Of a stretch of DNA of 64,000 bases, positions 35,845 through 46,248 are shown piece after piece; position 1 is the stretch's first letter, and each line of letters starts with the position of its first letter. A program made the translations under genes and the position numbers. The stretch spans positions 146,166 to 210,165 of the forward strand of contig NZ_RYZZ01000005.1 of the NCBI RefSeq assembly GCF_003989135.1, written 5' to 3'. A model generated the notes under the pieces. It was not told where the DNA came from. It saw only the letters and a list, made by a program, of their open reading frames with translations, and made no database searches. This stretch comes from Peribacillus cavernae (GTDB lineage: Bacteria > Bacillota > Bacilli > Bacillales > DSM-1321).

Positions 35845-36987
35845 TTAATCTTTTGTAATCATTCTGGAGATAACCAGTTTTTGAATTTCCTGAGTTCCTT
35901 CATATATTTGCGTGATTTTTGCATCTCTCATATAGCGTTCTACCGGATAATCCTTGGTATAACCGTAACCCCCGAATACTTGGACTGCTTCTATCGTTAC
36001 CTTCATCGCCGTGTCACCGGCAAAAAGTTTCGACATCGCAGATTCTTTTCCATACGGAAGCCCGGCAGATTCCAGCCATGCAGCCTGATAAGTCAATAAT
36101 CTTGCGGCTTCCACGCTTGTTGCCATGTCAGCAAGCTTAAAGCCAATCCCTTGCTGTGCGGCAATCGGTTTCCCGAATTGGACACGTTCTTTCGCATAAC
36201 CCACTGCTGCATCAAGCGCCCCTTGAGCAATTCCAACAGCCTGCGCCGCAATGCCATTCCTGCCGCCATCGAGGGTCATCATCGCGATTTTGAAGCCATC
36301 TCCCTCTTTGCCAAGCAAATTTTCTTTTGGAACCTGGCAATCTTCAAAAATAATCTCTGTGGTTGGCGATGAACGAATGCCCAGCTTCTTTTCCTTTTTT
36401 CCTACGCTAAAGCCTGGAAAGTCTTTCTCAACGATAAACGCGCTCGTGCCCTTTTGTTTTGATTCCGGGTCTGTCAACGCAAAGACAACATACGTATCGG
36501 CCACTCCACCGTTTGTGATGAATATTTTGGAGCCGTTTATTAGATAGTGATCCCCTTCTAATCTGGCAGTTGTTCTCATCCCGCCTGCATCGGAGCCCGA
36601 GCTTGGTTCTGTCAGACCATAGGCGCCAATTTGTTCGCCCTGTGCCATCGGTTTCAGATACTTCTGCTTTTGTTCTTCTGAACCGAATTTATAGATCGGC
36701 CAGCCTGCCAGGGAGGTATGGGCTGATAAAGTCACCCCTGTTGATGCACAAACCCGCGACAATTCTTCAATCGCGATACAATAAGCTAGATAGTCGCTGC
36801 CAATGCCGCCGTATTCTTCCGGCCAAGGGATGCCTGTGAGGCCGAGTTCAGCCATTTTATCAAAAATGACCCGGTCGAAGCGTTCTTCTTCATCCCGTTC
36901 GGCGGCTGTCGGAGCCACTTCATTTCTGGCAAAATCACGAACCATTTTCCTGATCATTTCATGTTCTTCGGTAAGTTTAAATTGCAT
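35845..36987 (-). CDS. Acyl-CoA dehydrogenase (paralog 2)
   Basis: FAD enzyme introducing the alpha-beta double bond into acyl-CoA. 380 residues of the standard three-domain fold; [17 protein letters not shown] (about 125-141) and the C-terminal [19 protein letters not shown] are family signatures. The catalytic Glu is in IYEGTQEIQ near 363. About 60% similar by eye to the neighbour at 37159. Substrate (short straight or branched chain) cannot be told; IcmF nearby suggests branched-chain. Confidence 0.93.
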   Translation of the reverse strand: MQFKLTEEHEMIRKMVRDFARNEVAPTAAERDEEERFDRVIFDKMAELGLTGIPWPEEYGGIGSDYLAYCIAIEELSRVCASTGVTLSAHTSLAGWPIYKFGSEEQKQKYLKPMAQGEQIGAYGLTEPSSGSDAGGMRTTARLEGDHYLINGSKIFITNGGVADTYVVFALTDPESKQKGTSAFIVEKDFPGFSVGKKEKKLGIRSSPTTEIIFEDCQVPKENLLGKEGDGFKIAMMTLDGGRNGIAAQAVGIAQGALDAAVGYAKERVQFGKPIAAQQGIGFKLADMATSVEAARLLTYQAAWLESAGLPYGKESAMSKLFAGDTAMKVTIEAVQVFGGYGYTKDYPVERYMRDAKITQIYEGTQEIQKLVISRMITKD

Positions 36988-37033
36988 GATTGATTACCCC
37001 TGTCTCTTATTAATAAATGTACTTGACGATTCG

Positions 37034-37121
37034 AGCGAAAAAAACGGTGTTTTAAGCGAAAACTTTCATAATTAAGCGAAAAATCACCGAATTAAGCGAA
37101 AACACATAGTATTTAAGCGAA
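37034..37121. repeat. 20-nt periodic array, core TTAAGCGAAAA
   Basis: Five copies of (A)AGCGAAA at 37034, 37054, 37074, 37094 and 37115, usually preceded by AATT or TTTT. The 9-10 nt between cores are unrelated. It lies between the two acyl-CoA dehydrogenase genes. A single copy of the core occurs at 63491-63502. Confidence 0.85.
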
Positions 37122-37158
37122 AGCCCGGATTCCCTTCTACAAGGACATGTCACAAAGC

Positions 37159-38295
37159 CTAGTTATAAAGATGCTTACTGATGACGATTCGCTGGATTTC
37201 GCTTGTGCCTTCATAAATTTCTGTAACCTTGGCATCACGGAAATAACGCTCCACCGGGTATTCCTTTGTATAGCCGTAGCCGCCAAACACCTGGATTGCT
37301 TCTGATGATACTTCAACAGCCGTTTTGGAAGCCATTAACTTTGCCATCGATGCTTCTTTACCGCACGGAAGCCCCTCTGATCTTAAAAAAGCGGCCTGGT
37401 AAACTAACAATCTGGAAGCTTCGATTGCCGTTGCCATTTCCGCCAGTTTAAAGCCTATTCCCTGCTGGGATGCAATCGGCTTTCCAAACTGGACCCTTTC
37501 CTTTGCATAGCGGACAGCATGCTCAAAAGCGCCTTCAGCAATGCCAAGGGCCTGCGCCGCAATTCCGATTCGTCCCGAATCCAGATTGGCTAACGCTATC
37601 TTGAAGCCTTCCCCAACGCTACCAAGCAGGTTTTCAGCCGGAACCATCATATTTTCAAATGTCAGTTGTACCGTTCTTGAACCATAAAGGCCCATTTTGT
37701 GCTCATCCTTGCCAATGATTAAGCCAGGTGTATTCTTTTCCACGATAAAAGCCGATATGCCTTTACTGCCAGCTCCTGGATTGGTTGAAGCAAAAACGAT
37801 GTAGATCTCTGCTTCTCCGCCATTGGTAATGAACATTTTCGAGCCGTTTATTTTATAAAAATCCCCTTCCTTAACAGCCCTCGACTTCATGCTTCCAGCA
37901 TCCGATCCGGAACTCGATTCAGTCAGACAAAATGCGGCTAGATACTCTCCAGAAGCAAGTTTTGGGACATACTTTTGTTTCTGTTCCTCTGTGCCGAAAT
38001 AAAGGATCGGATTCGTTCCTACCGATGTATGGACGGAAAGAATAACACCAAGAGCAGGGCTTACCTTTGAAATTTCGTGGATGGCAATTATATAGGACAT
38101 AAAGTCCATTTCCGAGCCGCCATATGCTTCAGGAACCGGAATTCCCATCAACCCGAGCTCGCCCATTTTTTCCAGTAAAGTCCGTGGAAATATCCCCTCT
38201 TCCATTTTTTCGACAAAGGGAGCGATTTCGCTTTCTGCAAAATCACGTACCATTTTACGCATCATCTTTTGCTCGTCATTCAATGTCAGTTTCAT
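37159..38295 (-). CDS. Acyl-CoA dehydrogenase (paralog 1)
   Basis: Same family as the gene downstream: 378 residues, FCLTESSSGSDAGSMKS near 125-141, [20 protein letters not shown] near 335-354, catalytic Glu in IYEGTSEIQ. It follows the 3-hydroxyacyl-CoA dehydrogenase by 21 nt, so co-transcription is likely. B. subtilis has a single acdA at this locus. Confidence 0.93.
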   Translation of the reverse strand: MKLTLNDEQKMMRKMVRDFAESEIAPFVEKMEEGIFPRTLLEKMGELGLMGIPVPEAYGGSEMDFMSYIIAIHEISKVSPALGVILSVHTSVGTNPILYFGTEEQKQKYVPKLASGEYLAAFCLTESSSGSDAGSMKSRAVKEGDFYKINGSKMFITNGGEAEIYIVFASTNPGAGSKGISAFIVEKNTPGLIIGKDEHKMGLYGSRTVQLTFENMMVPAENLLGSVGEGFKIALANLDSGRIGIAAQALGIAEGAFEHAVRYAKERVQFGKPIASQQGIGFKLAEMATAIEASRLLVYQAAFLRSEGLPCGKEASMAKLMASKTAVEVSSEAIQVFGGYGYTKEYPVERYFRDAKVTEIYEGTSEIQRIVISKHLYN

Positions 38296-38316
38296 AGAGT
38301 GGCCTCCCGGATGTTT

Positions 38317-39171
38317 TTACAAGCTGTATTCGTAGAAGCCGCGGCCGGATTTCTTCCCGAGCCAGCCCGCTTTCACATATTTCCTAAGCAGCGGGCAAGG
38401 CCGGTATTTATCATCACCGAAGCCTTCGTGGAGCGTCTCCATGATATAAAGGCATGTATCAAGCCCGATGAAATCAGCAAGCGTCAGCGGTCCCATCGGA
38501 TGGTTCATGCCGAGCTTCATCACTTCGTCGATTGCTTCTTTGGAAGCCACACCTTCATATAACGTATAAATGGCTTCATTGATCATCGGCATCAGAATAC
38601 GGTTGGAGACGAAGCCCGGAAAGTCATTCACTTCTACCGGAACTTTACTCAATGTCCTGGACATTTCTGCAATCACCGCATACACTTCATCTGCTGTAGC
38701 AAGCCCACGGATAATTTCAACAAGCTTCATAACAGGAACTGGATTCATGAAGTGCATACCGATCACTTTTTCCGGACGCCTGGTCGCCGCTGCAATTTCA
38801 GTGATTGGCAGCGATGAGGTATTGGAAGCCAAAATCGCATGTGCCGGCGCAATTTCATCCAGTTCACTGAACAGCTTTGCTTTGATGTCCATGTTTTCTA
38901 TGGCTGCTTCAATCACCAGATCTACGTCAGCTGCATTTCTCAAATCAGTGGACGTTGTCAATCTTGCCAGTGTACTGCGCTTATTTTCTTCTTCCATTTT
39001 CCCTTTTTCCACCTGGCGGGAAAGATTTTTGTCAATGATTCCAAGGCCTTTGTCGACAAACTCTTGCTTCAAGTCATGCAATATAACCTCATAGCCGCTC
39101 ATCGCACAGACCTGGGCGATTCCTGAACCCATTTGCCCGGCACCGATCACCATTACTTTTGCAATGTTCAT
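38317..39171 (-). CDS. mmgB: 3-hydroxybutyryl-CoA dehydrogenase
   Basis: NAD(P)-dependent oxidation of 3-hydroxyacyl-CoA. 284 residues: Rossmann motif [13 protein letters not shown] (8-20), catalytic His region [16 protein letters not shown] (about 137-152) and [12 protein letters not shown]. The C-terminal domain has [12 protein letters not shown]. Between thiolase (35 nt upstream) and the acyl-CoA dehydrogenase; matches B. subtilis MmgB by family. Confidence 0.93.
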   Translation of the reverse strand: MNIAKVMVIGAGQMGSGIAQVCAMSGYEVILHDLKQEFVDKGLGIIDKNLSRQVEKGKMEEENKRSTLARLTTSTDLRNAADVDLVIEAAIENMDIKAKLFSELDEIAPAHAILASNTSSLPITEIAAATRRPEKVIGMHFMNPVPVMKLVEIIRGLATADEVYAVIAEMSRTLSKVPVEVNDFPGFVSNRILMPMINEAIYTLYEGVASKEAIDEVMKLGMNHPMGPLTLADFIGLDTCLYIMETLHEGFGDDKYRPCPLLRKYVKAGWLGKKSGRGFYEYSL

Positions 39172-39205
39172 GAAAGCTCCTCCAATCTGCTGCCCATATA
39201 ATCTA

Positions 39206-40396
39206 TTAAACTTGTTTTGGAACTTCGATTAAAACGGCATCTCCCTGGCCGCCGCCGCTGCAAATCGCCGCAATGCCCAGACCGCCGCCGCGCCGTTTCA
39301 ATTCGTGCATCAGCGTGATGATAATCCGTGCACCGCTAGCCCCAATCGGATGTCCAAGTGCTACCGCCCCGCCGTTCACGTTTACTTTTTCAGAATCTAC
39401 GTTAGCCAGTTTTCCGCTTGCAAGGGCCACCGCCGCAAACGCTTCATTTATTTCAAATAAATCGATTTCTTCTATCGATTTTCCCGTCTTTTTCAGAATC
39501 CTGTTAATAACAAGTCCTGGAGTCTTTGGAAAATCCTTTGCTTCCACGGCAACTTCGGCATGTCCGATCATATAGGCAAATGGGGTTTTCCCTTCTTTTT
39601 CGGCTCTTTCCTCACTCATAAGCACAAGCGCTCCTGCCCCGTCATTTACTCCTGGGGCATTTCCGGCCGTAATCGTTCCTTCGTTGTTGAATGCGGGACC
39701 TAATTTAGCAAGCTTTTCAATGGATGTATCTTTTCTCGGAGCTTCATCGTGTTCCACGATTACCGGTTCCCCTTTACGCACAGGAACCTCGACAGGAATG
39801 ATTTCCTCGGCAAACACTCCGCCTTCGATAGCGGCTATTGCTTTTTGTTGGCTTCTAAGTGCCCAGTTATCCTGGTCTTCGCGTGAAAGTTCCAATTCTT
39901 CAGCTGTACTGTTCCCATATGTGCCCATATGTGCTCCTGTAAAGCTGCAGCTTAATCCGTCATGAACCATTACATCTTTCATCACCGCGTCACCCATGCG
40001 AGCTCCCCATCTCGCTTTTGGCATAATATAAGGAGCATTGCTCATGGATTCCATGCCGCCTGCAACAATGATTTCCTCATCGCCTAAGCGGATGATCTGG
40101 TCAGCCAGCGTTACACTTCGCAGTCCAGAGGCACAAACTTTATTGATCGTTTCTGTTTTCACTTCCCACGGAATGCCCGCATGTCTTGAAGCCTGGCGGG
40201 ATGGGATTTGTCCCTGGCCTGCCTGAAGCACATTTCCCATGATTACTTCATCTACCTGGCTGCCATCTATTCCGGCCCTTACCAGAGCTTCCTTGATTGC
40301 AACCCCGCCAAGCTGAGATGCAGACAAACTGCTTAACCCTCCCCCAAATTTCCCAAAAGGTGTCCTTACTCCACTAACAATGACTGTTCTAGCCAT
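39206..40396 (-). CDS. mmgA: Acetyl-CoA C-acetyltransferase (thiolase)
   Basis: Reversible condensation of acyl-CoAs, here probably the thiolytic step of beta-oxidation. 396 residues with nucleophile Cys88 ([12 protein letters not shown]), His in [10 protein letters not shown] (about 348-357) and the C-terminal CSGGGQGDA. First gene of the downstream acyl-CoA set, preceded by a palindromic operator and a cre-like site. Confidence 0.94.
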   Translation of the reverse strand: MARTVIVSGVRTPFGKFGGGLSSLSASQLGGVAIKEALVRAGIDGSQVDEVIMGNVLQAGQGQIPSRQASRHAGIPWEVKTETINKVCASGLRSVTLADQIIRLGDEEIIVAGGMESMSNAPYIMPKARWGARMGDAVMKDVMVHDGLSCSFTGAHMGTYGNSTAEELELSREDQDNWALRSQQKAIAAIEGGVFAEEIIPVEVPVRKGEPVIVEHDEAPRKDTSIEKLAKLGPAFNNEGTITAGNAPGVNDGAGALVLMSEERAEKEGKTPFAYMIGHAEVAVEAKDFPKTPGLVINRILKKTGKSIEEIDLFEINEAFAAVALASGKLANVDSEKVNVNGGAVALGHPIGASGARIIITLMHELKRRGGGLGIAAICSGGGQGDAVLIEVPKQV

Positions 40397-40463
40397 AAAG
40401 CTCCTCCTTTTATTACCTTTTTATAGATTGCTGTTTAATTAAATACACGCAAATCAAGTTGAC

Positions 40464-40477
40464 TGAACGCTCGCTCA
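40464..40477. promoter_or_regulatory. FadR-type palindromic operator upstream of mmgA
   Basis: TGAACGCTCGCTCA: imperfect palindrome with the same half-site layout as the perfect one upstream of fadF (42928). Located 68 nt before the thiolase start. Confidence 0.55.
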
Positions 40478-40509
40478 TAATAAGGGCATAAAAAATGCTC
40501 ATCTAAATA

Positions 40510-40524
40510 ATGTAAGCGCTTTAC
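40510..40524. promoter_or_regulatory. Candidate cre (CcpA) site upstream of mmgA
   Basis: ATGTAAGCGCTTTAC: palindromic AAGCGCTT core, one mismatch to the usual cre consensus. CcpA repression of fatty acid degradation genes is known in B. subtilis. Confidence 0.55.
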
Positions 40525-40610
40525 TATATCTTACATGAAAAGGCGCAAAATTTTAAATGTTATTTTTACTTTTTGGAAATTTTTCATAAGAAAAGGTTAA
40601 GCTTTCTTTT

Positions 40611-40664
40611 TAAAAAAGGCCTGCTCCCTTCAAATAAATATTTTATTTTGGAAGCAGGCTTTAT
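40611..40664 (-). terminator. Terminator of fadF
   Basis: Minus strand: AAAGCCTGCTTCC, loop, GGGAGCAGGCC then TTTTTT. It separates fadF from the mmgA transcript. Confidence 0.75.
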
Positions 40665-40702
40665 AGTATTATGCAAGTTCTATGAGGTGGCTGATTGGAT
40701 TC

Positions 40703-42814
40703 TTAAGAGGCAATTGCTGGTTTTTCACCATATATTGATTTTTCCAATAGCTCAGCCACATCATATGTCTTTACGTCTTCTTCCACTTCTTTTGCTTTTG
40801 TGCCGTCTGTAATCATCGTCAAGCAGTAAGGGCAGCCGGAGCTGATTACCGAAGGACTTACAGCTAACGCCTGCTCTGTACGAGCTACGTTAACCCGGTG
40901 TCCGGTTTCTTCTTCCATCCACATGAGTCCGCCGCCGGCACCGCAGCACATTCCATTTTCCCGGTTGCGTTCCATCTCCACAAACTCCGCGCCCGGAATC
41001 GCCTTCAGGATATCCCTAGGAGCGTCATATACTTCGTTGTAGCGTCCTAAGTAACAGGAATCATGAAATGTAATCGTTTCGTTTACAGCGTGCTTCGGAA
41101 CCAGCTTGCCTTCTTTAACAAGCTTGGCCAACAATTCGGTGTGATGATATACTTCCGCTTCCAAACCGAAATCGGGATACTCATTTTTGAAAATATTGTA
41201 TGCGTGAGGATCGATCGTTACAATCTTCTTTACTTCGTTTTTCTCAAACTCTTCAATGTTCTTGGCTGCAAGCTCCTGGAAGATAAACTCGTTGCCCAGA
41301 CGTCGCGGAGTATCCCCGGAGTTCTTCTCTTTGTTTCCTAAAATCGCAAATTTCACGCCAGCTTCGTTCATCAGCTTAGCGAAGGATAAGGCGATTTTTT
41401 GGCTTCGGTTATCATAGGAACCCATGGAACCGACCCAGAATAAATATTCAAATTCCTCGTCCGTCTTTTTCATTTCCTTGACGGTTGGAACGTGAACATC
41501 ATCGCGGATTTCTCTCCAGTCTTCTCTTTCTTTACGGTTAAGGCCCCAAGGGTTGCCCTGGCGTTCAATGTTTTGCATCGCGCGCTGTGCATCCGGGTTC
41601 ATTTTGCCTTCTGTCAGGACCAGGTAACGGCGCATATCGATGATTTTATCAACGTGCTCGTTCATGACTGGACATTGATCTTCACAGTTACGGCAAGTCG
41701 TACAGGCCCAGAGCTCCTCTTCAGTGATGACTTCGCCGATTAACGCCTGGTTGTATTCAACCGCAGCCGCAGATTCCTGTGCACCTTGTCCGGCGCTCGC
41801 AAGTGCAATCTGGTTGCCCTGTGTATTACCGAATACGAATGTTGGTACCCAAGGTTGTTTTGCGGTAATCGCAGCACCTTTATTCGTCAGGTGATCACGC
41901 ATTTTGATGATGATATCCATTGGAGACAGCATTTTCCCTGTTCCTGAAGCAGGACACATATTTGTACAGCGTCCGCATTCTACACAGGCATATAAATCGA
42001 TCAATTGAAGCTGGGTAAAGTCTTCTATTTTTCCTGCTCCGAAGGATTCCTGCGACTCATCTTCAAAGTCAACCGGCTTCAGTTTTCCGGGATTATCCAA
42101 TCTGCTGAAATATGTGTTAGCAGGGCCTGCGATTAAGTGAGCATGCTTCGATTGCGGGATATACACTAGGAAAGTAAATAAGAAAATCGTGTGAATCCAC
42201 CAAGCAATATAGAATACTACAGTTGCTGCGGTTGCGCCCATCCAGCCGAAAAGAGCGGCAATACCTGAAGCAACAGGCTCGGTCCATGTAGCTTCATGTC
42301 CGTGCCAGATCATGCTCATTCCATTTCCTAAAAGAACGGAAAGCATTAATCCGCCGAGTAAAATTAGGACTATGCCGGATTTAAAGCCGCGCTTTAAACG
42401 GACAAGCTTTTCAATATAGCGGCGGTAAAAGGACCACGCAACCGCGACAAGAATGGTCAGCGTGATGATTTCCTGGAAAAACGTAAACGCAGGATACAAA
42501 GGTCCGAATGGTAAATGGGCACCCGGTTTGATTCCCTTTATAATAAAATCAATCGCACCAAACTGAACGAGAATAAAACCATAGAAGAACACAACATGGA
42601 TGGTTCCGCTCTTCTTATCCTTTAACAGTTTCTTCTGGCCAAATACGTTGACCCATATCTTTTCGAGCCGTTCTTTGACACGGTTATCGAATTCCGTTTT
42701 TTTACCAAGCTTGATATAAGCCACTCTTGTCCTGATCAAATAGACAAATAAGCTGATGGCGTAAGCGGTTACAAGCAAAAATGCAATTAAGTTAATCCAT
42801 AGCAACCCGTTCAT
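40703..42814 (-). CDS. fadF: Iron-sulfur oxidoreductase FadF
   Basis: Membrane-bound Fe-S protein thought to move electrons from acyl-CoA dehydrogenase/ETF to the respiratory chain. 703 residues: five or six N-terminal membrane helices (about 1-230, nitrate reductase gamma/heterodisulfide reductase-like), a ferredoxin domain with CVECGRCTNMCP (about 277-288) and CTTCRNCEDQCP (about 377-388), and two Cys-rich CCG-type domains ending CCGAGGGLMWMEE. Own promoter with an operator in its spacer. Ortholog of B. subtilis ywjF. Confidence 0.93.
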   Translation of the reverse strand: MNGLLWINLIAFLLVTAYAISLFVYLIRTRVAYIKLGKKTEFDNRVKERLEKIWVNVFGQKKLLKDKKSGTIHVVFFYGFILVQFGAIDFIIKGIKPGAHLPFGPLYPAFTFFQEIITLTILVAVAWSFYRRYIEKLVRLKRGFKSGIVLILLGGLMLSVLLGNGMSMIWHGHEATWTEPVASGIAALFGWMGATAATVVFYIAWWIHTIFLFTFLVYIPQSKHAHLIAGPANTYFSRLDNPGKLKPVDFEDESQESFGAGKIEDFTQLQLIDLYACVECGRCTNMCPASGTGKMLSPMDIIIKMRDHLTNKGAAITAKQPWVPTFVFGNTQGNQIALASAGQGAQESAAAVEYNQALIGEVITEEELWACTTCRNCEDQCPVMNEHVDKIIDMRRYLVLTEGKMNPDAQRAMQNIERQGNPWGLNRKEREDWREIRDDVHVPTVKEMKKTDEEFEYLFWVGSMGSYDNRSQKIALSFAKLMNEAGVKFAILGNKEKNSGDTPRRLGNEFIFQELAAKNIEEFEKNEVKKIVTIDPHAYNIFKNEYPDFGLEAEVYHHTELLAKLVKEGKLVPKHAVNETITFHDSCYLGRYNEVYDAPRDILKAIPGAEFVEMERNRENGMCCGAGGGLMWMEEETGHRVNVARTEQALAVSPSVISSGCPYCLTMITDGTKAKEVEEDVKTYDVAELLEKSIYGEKPAIAS

Positions 42815-42918
42815 ATTACTTGAGCCCCTTTCTGATTTAAAGTGCTAAAATGTCTATCTCCATTTTAATGTGAAATACAATTAGAAACAATGACATTTTT
42901 CTGAATTTGTTTAATTCT

Positions 42919-42946
42919 ATTATATAATGAATGAGCATTCAGTCAA
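42919..42946 (-). promoter_or_regulatory. fadF: fadF promoter with FadR-type operator in the spacer
   Basis: Minus strand TTGACT (42946-42941), 16 nt, TATAAT (42924-42919). The spacer is filled by the palindrome TGAATGAGCATTCA (42928-42941 on plus), which resembles the TGAATGA/TCATTCA operator of B. subtilis FadR. Binding there would block polymerase. Confidence 0.7.
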
Positions 42947-43136
42947 CTTTTTTCTTTGTATTTTCTCTATTTCCCCCCACATTCTTACCTGTCTTACCGG
43001 TTTTTACGAGTCTCCACCCTGCAATATGTAAAAATTACCACACTTATCTTGTTGCGGTTTATAGTGACAACAAGGATTATAACAGAGACTTTGAGCAAAA
43101 ATAACGGAATAAACCATAGCTGAGGAGAGGATGAAC

Positions 43137-44339
43137 ATGATAGTTGCAGTGACGATCGGAATCGTTATTTTATGTCTCCTCATCTGGTTGCCCATCGATT
43201 TTTATTTCGGGCGGAGAAGCCATATAAACAATGTTTTCAAACGGGATTATCCCAAGCGCAATAGCGACATTCAACTATACACGAGCGGAAAAGCACTTTT
43301 TCGGGATTTATTTACAGAAATTCAAAATGCAGAAAGGCATGTACATATCCTTTTCTTTATTGTTTCCAATGACCGTTTTAGCCAGGCGTTTCTCCACCTT
43401 TTGAAAGAAAAGGCGCAATCCGGTGTTGAAGTGCGGTTAATGGTCGATCGGATTGGAAGCCATAAGATAAATAAGAAAACAGTTCTCGATCTAGAAGCAT
43501 ACGGAGTGAGTTTCAACTTCGCACGCAGATTAAAATTCCCCTATCTATTCTACTCTCTTAATGAACGAAATCATCGCAAGATCACGATTATTGACGGAAA
43601 AGTCGGTTATATAGGCGGCTACAATGTCGGCAAGGAATATATCGATCAAGACTCGAAGCTAAATCCATGGCGGGACTATCATTTAAAAGTTGAAGGAGAG
43701 GGTGTCCGGGATCTTCAAGACGAGTTTTTGGCGGATTGGTACCATTCTTCAGGGGTTGATGACCGAAGCAATCGTCAGTATTTCCCTCCGTTAAGAAAAG
43801 GAAAATGCCTTCATCAGCTCATCCCCACGGAAGGCATCTTCCTTGAAAAGACCTTTTCCCGGCTCATCTCAGGAGCAGGAACAAGAATCATCATCGGAAC
43901 CCCTTATTTTATTCCAAGCAGGCAGCTTTTTCTGGATTTAAGAACAGTGTTATCCCGTGGTATTGATTTGACTATTATCGTTCCAAAAATGGCAGATCAT
44001 CCTTTCGTTCAAGAAGCGTCCTACCCATATTTTCGTCTCCTTTTGAAGGAAGGCGCAAAAGTGTTACAGTACGATAGAGGCTTTTATCATTCCAAAATTA
44101 TGCTTATAGATGATAAGATCTGCGATATCGGAACCGCTAACTTTGACAGGCGTTCTTTATTTTTAAATCACGAAATGAATTGTCTGATCTTTGACCCATT
44201 ATGTATCGAGATGATAAAGAAGGAATTAAAAAGCGATATAGATGATTCCACTCCTTTAACGCTTGAAATGCTATCAATGCCGAATCCCATTCGCAGGATC
44301 AAAGAGTCGATTGCCTTTGTGATCTCGCCCTTTTTATAA
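43137..44339 (+). CDS. Cardiolipin synthase family protein
   Basis: Joins two phosphatidylglycerol molecules to cardiolipin at the membrane. The start MIVAVTIGIV (ATG at 43137) has GAGGAGAGG 6 nt upstream; an ATG two codons earlier abuts that site. One N-terminal membrane helix, then two HKD motifs: NHRKITIIDGKVGYIGGYN (about 146-164) and HSKIMLIDDKICDIGTANFD (about 318-337). 400 residues. Position beside fadF fits B. subtilis ywjE. Confidence 0.92.
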   Translation: MIVAVTIGIVILCLLIWLPIDFYFGRRSHINNVFKRDYPKRNSDIQLYTSGKALFRDLFTEIQNAERHVHILFFIVSNDRFSQAFLHLLKEKAQSGVEVRLMVDRIGSHKINKKTVLDLEAYGVSFNFARRLKFPYLFYSLNERNHRKITIIDGKVGYIGGYNVGKEYIDQDSKLNPWRDYHLKVEGEGVRDLQDEFLADWYHSSGVDDRSNRQYFPPLRKGKCLHQLIPTEGIFLEKTFSRLISGAGTRIIIGTPYFIPSRQLFLDLRTVLSRGIDLTIIVPKMADHPFVQEASYPYFRLLLKEGAKVLQYDRGFYHSKIMLIDDKICDIGTANFDRRSLFLNHEMNCLIFDPLCIEMIKKELKSDIDDSTPLTLEMLSMPNPIRRIKESIAFVISPFL

Positions 44340-44413
44340 AATTGACACACCTTGGGAAAGGTGACGAATGTAGTAGCGTTAATCGGATTAATTGTTCAAA
44401 TAATCGTTGCAAT

Positions 44414-44466
44414 AACAAAAGGTAACCCACCTCGTCGACCAAAACAGAGTGGATTACCTTTTTGTT
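44414..44466. terminator. Terminator between cls and argS
   Basis: AAAAGGTAACCCAC / GTGGATTACCTTTTT with one mismatch and an 18 nt loop; U-runs on both strands for converging genes. Confidence 0.75.
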
Positions 44467-44573
44467 AAAATTTCACTTTAGAAAACAATCGTTATTCCGA
44501 TTCTGCAGTTAAAGTGCTGACCGATATTAATACGAGATTTTTGTTTTTACCTTTTTCAAGCAAATCAAACTAC

Positions 44574-46244
44574 TTACATCCTCTCCGGTGCCGATACACC
44601 GATTAAGGCCAGTGCATTTTTCAACGTGATTTGCACCGATTTTACTAAACCCAGGCGCGCTATGCTTCTTTCGGGGTTTTCCGTATCCAATACTTTGTCA
44701 GCGTTGTAGAAGCTGTGGAAGACGGATGCCAGGTCAAAAATATAGTTCGTTATCCGGTGCGGCATGCGTTTTTCAGCAGCTTCCGCAACTGCCTGCGGAA
44801 ATTCCCCTAGCTTCTTCAAGAGCTCGATTTCTTTTTCTGAAGAAATCTGCGAGAAATCCGCTGTGCCTTCATAACTGATATTTTGTTCTTCACCCTGGCG
44901 CAGAATGCTCGAGATGCGGGCATGGGCGTATTGGGCATAGTAAACCGGGTTATCATTGGACTGTGATACCGCCAGGTCAAGATCGAAGTCCAGATGTGTG
45001 TCCGCACTTCTCATCGCAAAGAAGTAACGTGTTGCATCGAGTCCTACTTCATCAATCAGGTCGCGCATCGTCACCGCTTTTCCGGTGCGCTTGCTCATTT
45101 TCATCTTCTCGCCGTTCTTATACAGATGCACAAGCTGAATAATTTCCACTTCTAATTGCTCACGCTGATAACCGAGCGCTTCAATCGCTGCTTTCATACG
45201 CGGAATATAACCGTGGTGATCCGCTCCCCAGATGTTGATCAGCTTCTCAAAACCGCGCTCAAGCTTATCTCGGTGATACGCGATATCAGGTGTTAAATAA
45301 GTATAAGAGCCATCCTGCTTAATGAGGACACGGTCTTTATCATCACCCAATTCGGTGGACAGAAACCATGTGGCACCATCCTGCTCGTAAATGTGGCCGC
45401 GCTCTTTTAACGAAGAGAGAGCCTCATCGATCTTTCCATTTTGATAGAGGGAAGTTTCGGAATACCAGACATCAAAGGGAACCCTGAAATTTTCGAGGTC
45501 TTTTTTTAGCTTTTCCATTTCATATTTCAAACCGTACTCACGGAATAAGTCAAAGCGCTCTTTTTCATCGGCGTTAACATATTTGTCCCCATGTTCCTCT
45601 GCGAGCTTTTTGCCGATGCCAATGATATCTTCGCCATGATAGCCGTCTTGCGGCATGTCTTTTTCGAGACCGAGTGCCTGGAAATAACGGGCTTCGATAG
45701 ATAAGGCAAGATTGTTAATCTGGTTTCCGGCATCGTTGATATAATATTCACGGGACACGTCATAGCCTGCTTTATCAAGCACATTACATAAAGAATCACC
45801 TACTGCGGCGCCGCGGGCATGACCAAGATGAAGGTCGCCTGTCGGATTGGCAGAAACAAACTCAACCTGGACTTTTTGATTATTGCCAAAATCACTTTTG
45901 CCATAATGGCTGCCAGCTTTTAAAATCGCTGGAATCAACTCTGTTACATACTCATTGTTCATATGAAAATTAATAAAACCAGGGCCGGCGATTTCAATTT
46001 TTTCGATAGATGCTTTTGAACGGTCAAAATGTTCAATAATGCTTTCTGCAATCGTCCGTGGAGCTTTTTTAGCGACTCTCGCAAGCTGCATCGCCATATT
46101 GGTCGAATAATCACCGTGGGATTTCTCCTTCGGCAATTCTAAAATCACAGCCGGAATCTGTTCTTCTGAAGCCAACCCTGCCTTGATCACAGACGCTTTG
46201 ATTTCCTGTTTTATTTTTTCCTGAACCTGCTTCACTACGTTCAT
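44574..46244 (-). CDS. argS: Arginyl-tRNA synthetase
   Basis: Class I synthetase charging tRNA-Arg. 556 residues: N-terminal additional domain, HIGH-type motif LHLGHARGA (about 132-140), KMSKRTGK (about 373-380) and an alpha-helical anticodon domain with the terminal family motif APERM. Follows ywiB by 4 nt; operon as in B. subtilis. Confidence 0.98.
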   Translation of the reverse strand: MNVVKQVQEKIKQEIKASVIKAGLASEEQIPAVILELPKEKSHGDYSTNMAMQLARVAKKAPRTIAESIIEHFDRSKASIEKIEIAGPGFINFHMNNEYVTELIPAILKAGSHYGKSDFGNNQKVQVEFVSANPTGDLHLGHARGAAVGDSLCNVLDKAGYDVSREYYINDAGNQINNLALSIEARYFQALGLEKDMPQDGYHGEDIIGIGKKLAEEHGDKYVNADEKERFDLFREYGLKYEMEKLKKDLENFRVPFDVWYSETSLYQNGKIDEALSSLKERGHIYEQDGATWFLSTELGDDKDRVLIKQDGSYTYLTPDIAYHRDKLERGFEKLINIWGADHHGYIPRMKAAIEALGYQREQLEVEIIQLVHLYKNGEKMKMSKRTGKAVTMRDLIDEVGLDATRYFFAMRSADTHLDFDLDLAVSQSNDNPVYYAQYAHARISSILRQGEEQNISYEGTADFSQISSEKEIELLKKLGEFPQAVAEAAEKRMPHRITNYIFDLASVFHSFYNADKVLDTENPERSIARLGLVKSVQITLKNALALIGVSAPERM

Positions 46245-46248
46245 CGTA

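Noticed and set aside
37034..37121. Periodic arrays considered as CRISPR
   Set aside because: Cores of about 11 nt and intervals of 9-12 nt are far too short for CRISPR repeats and spacers, and no cas genes are present.
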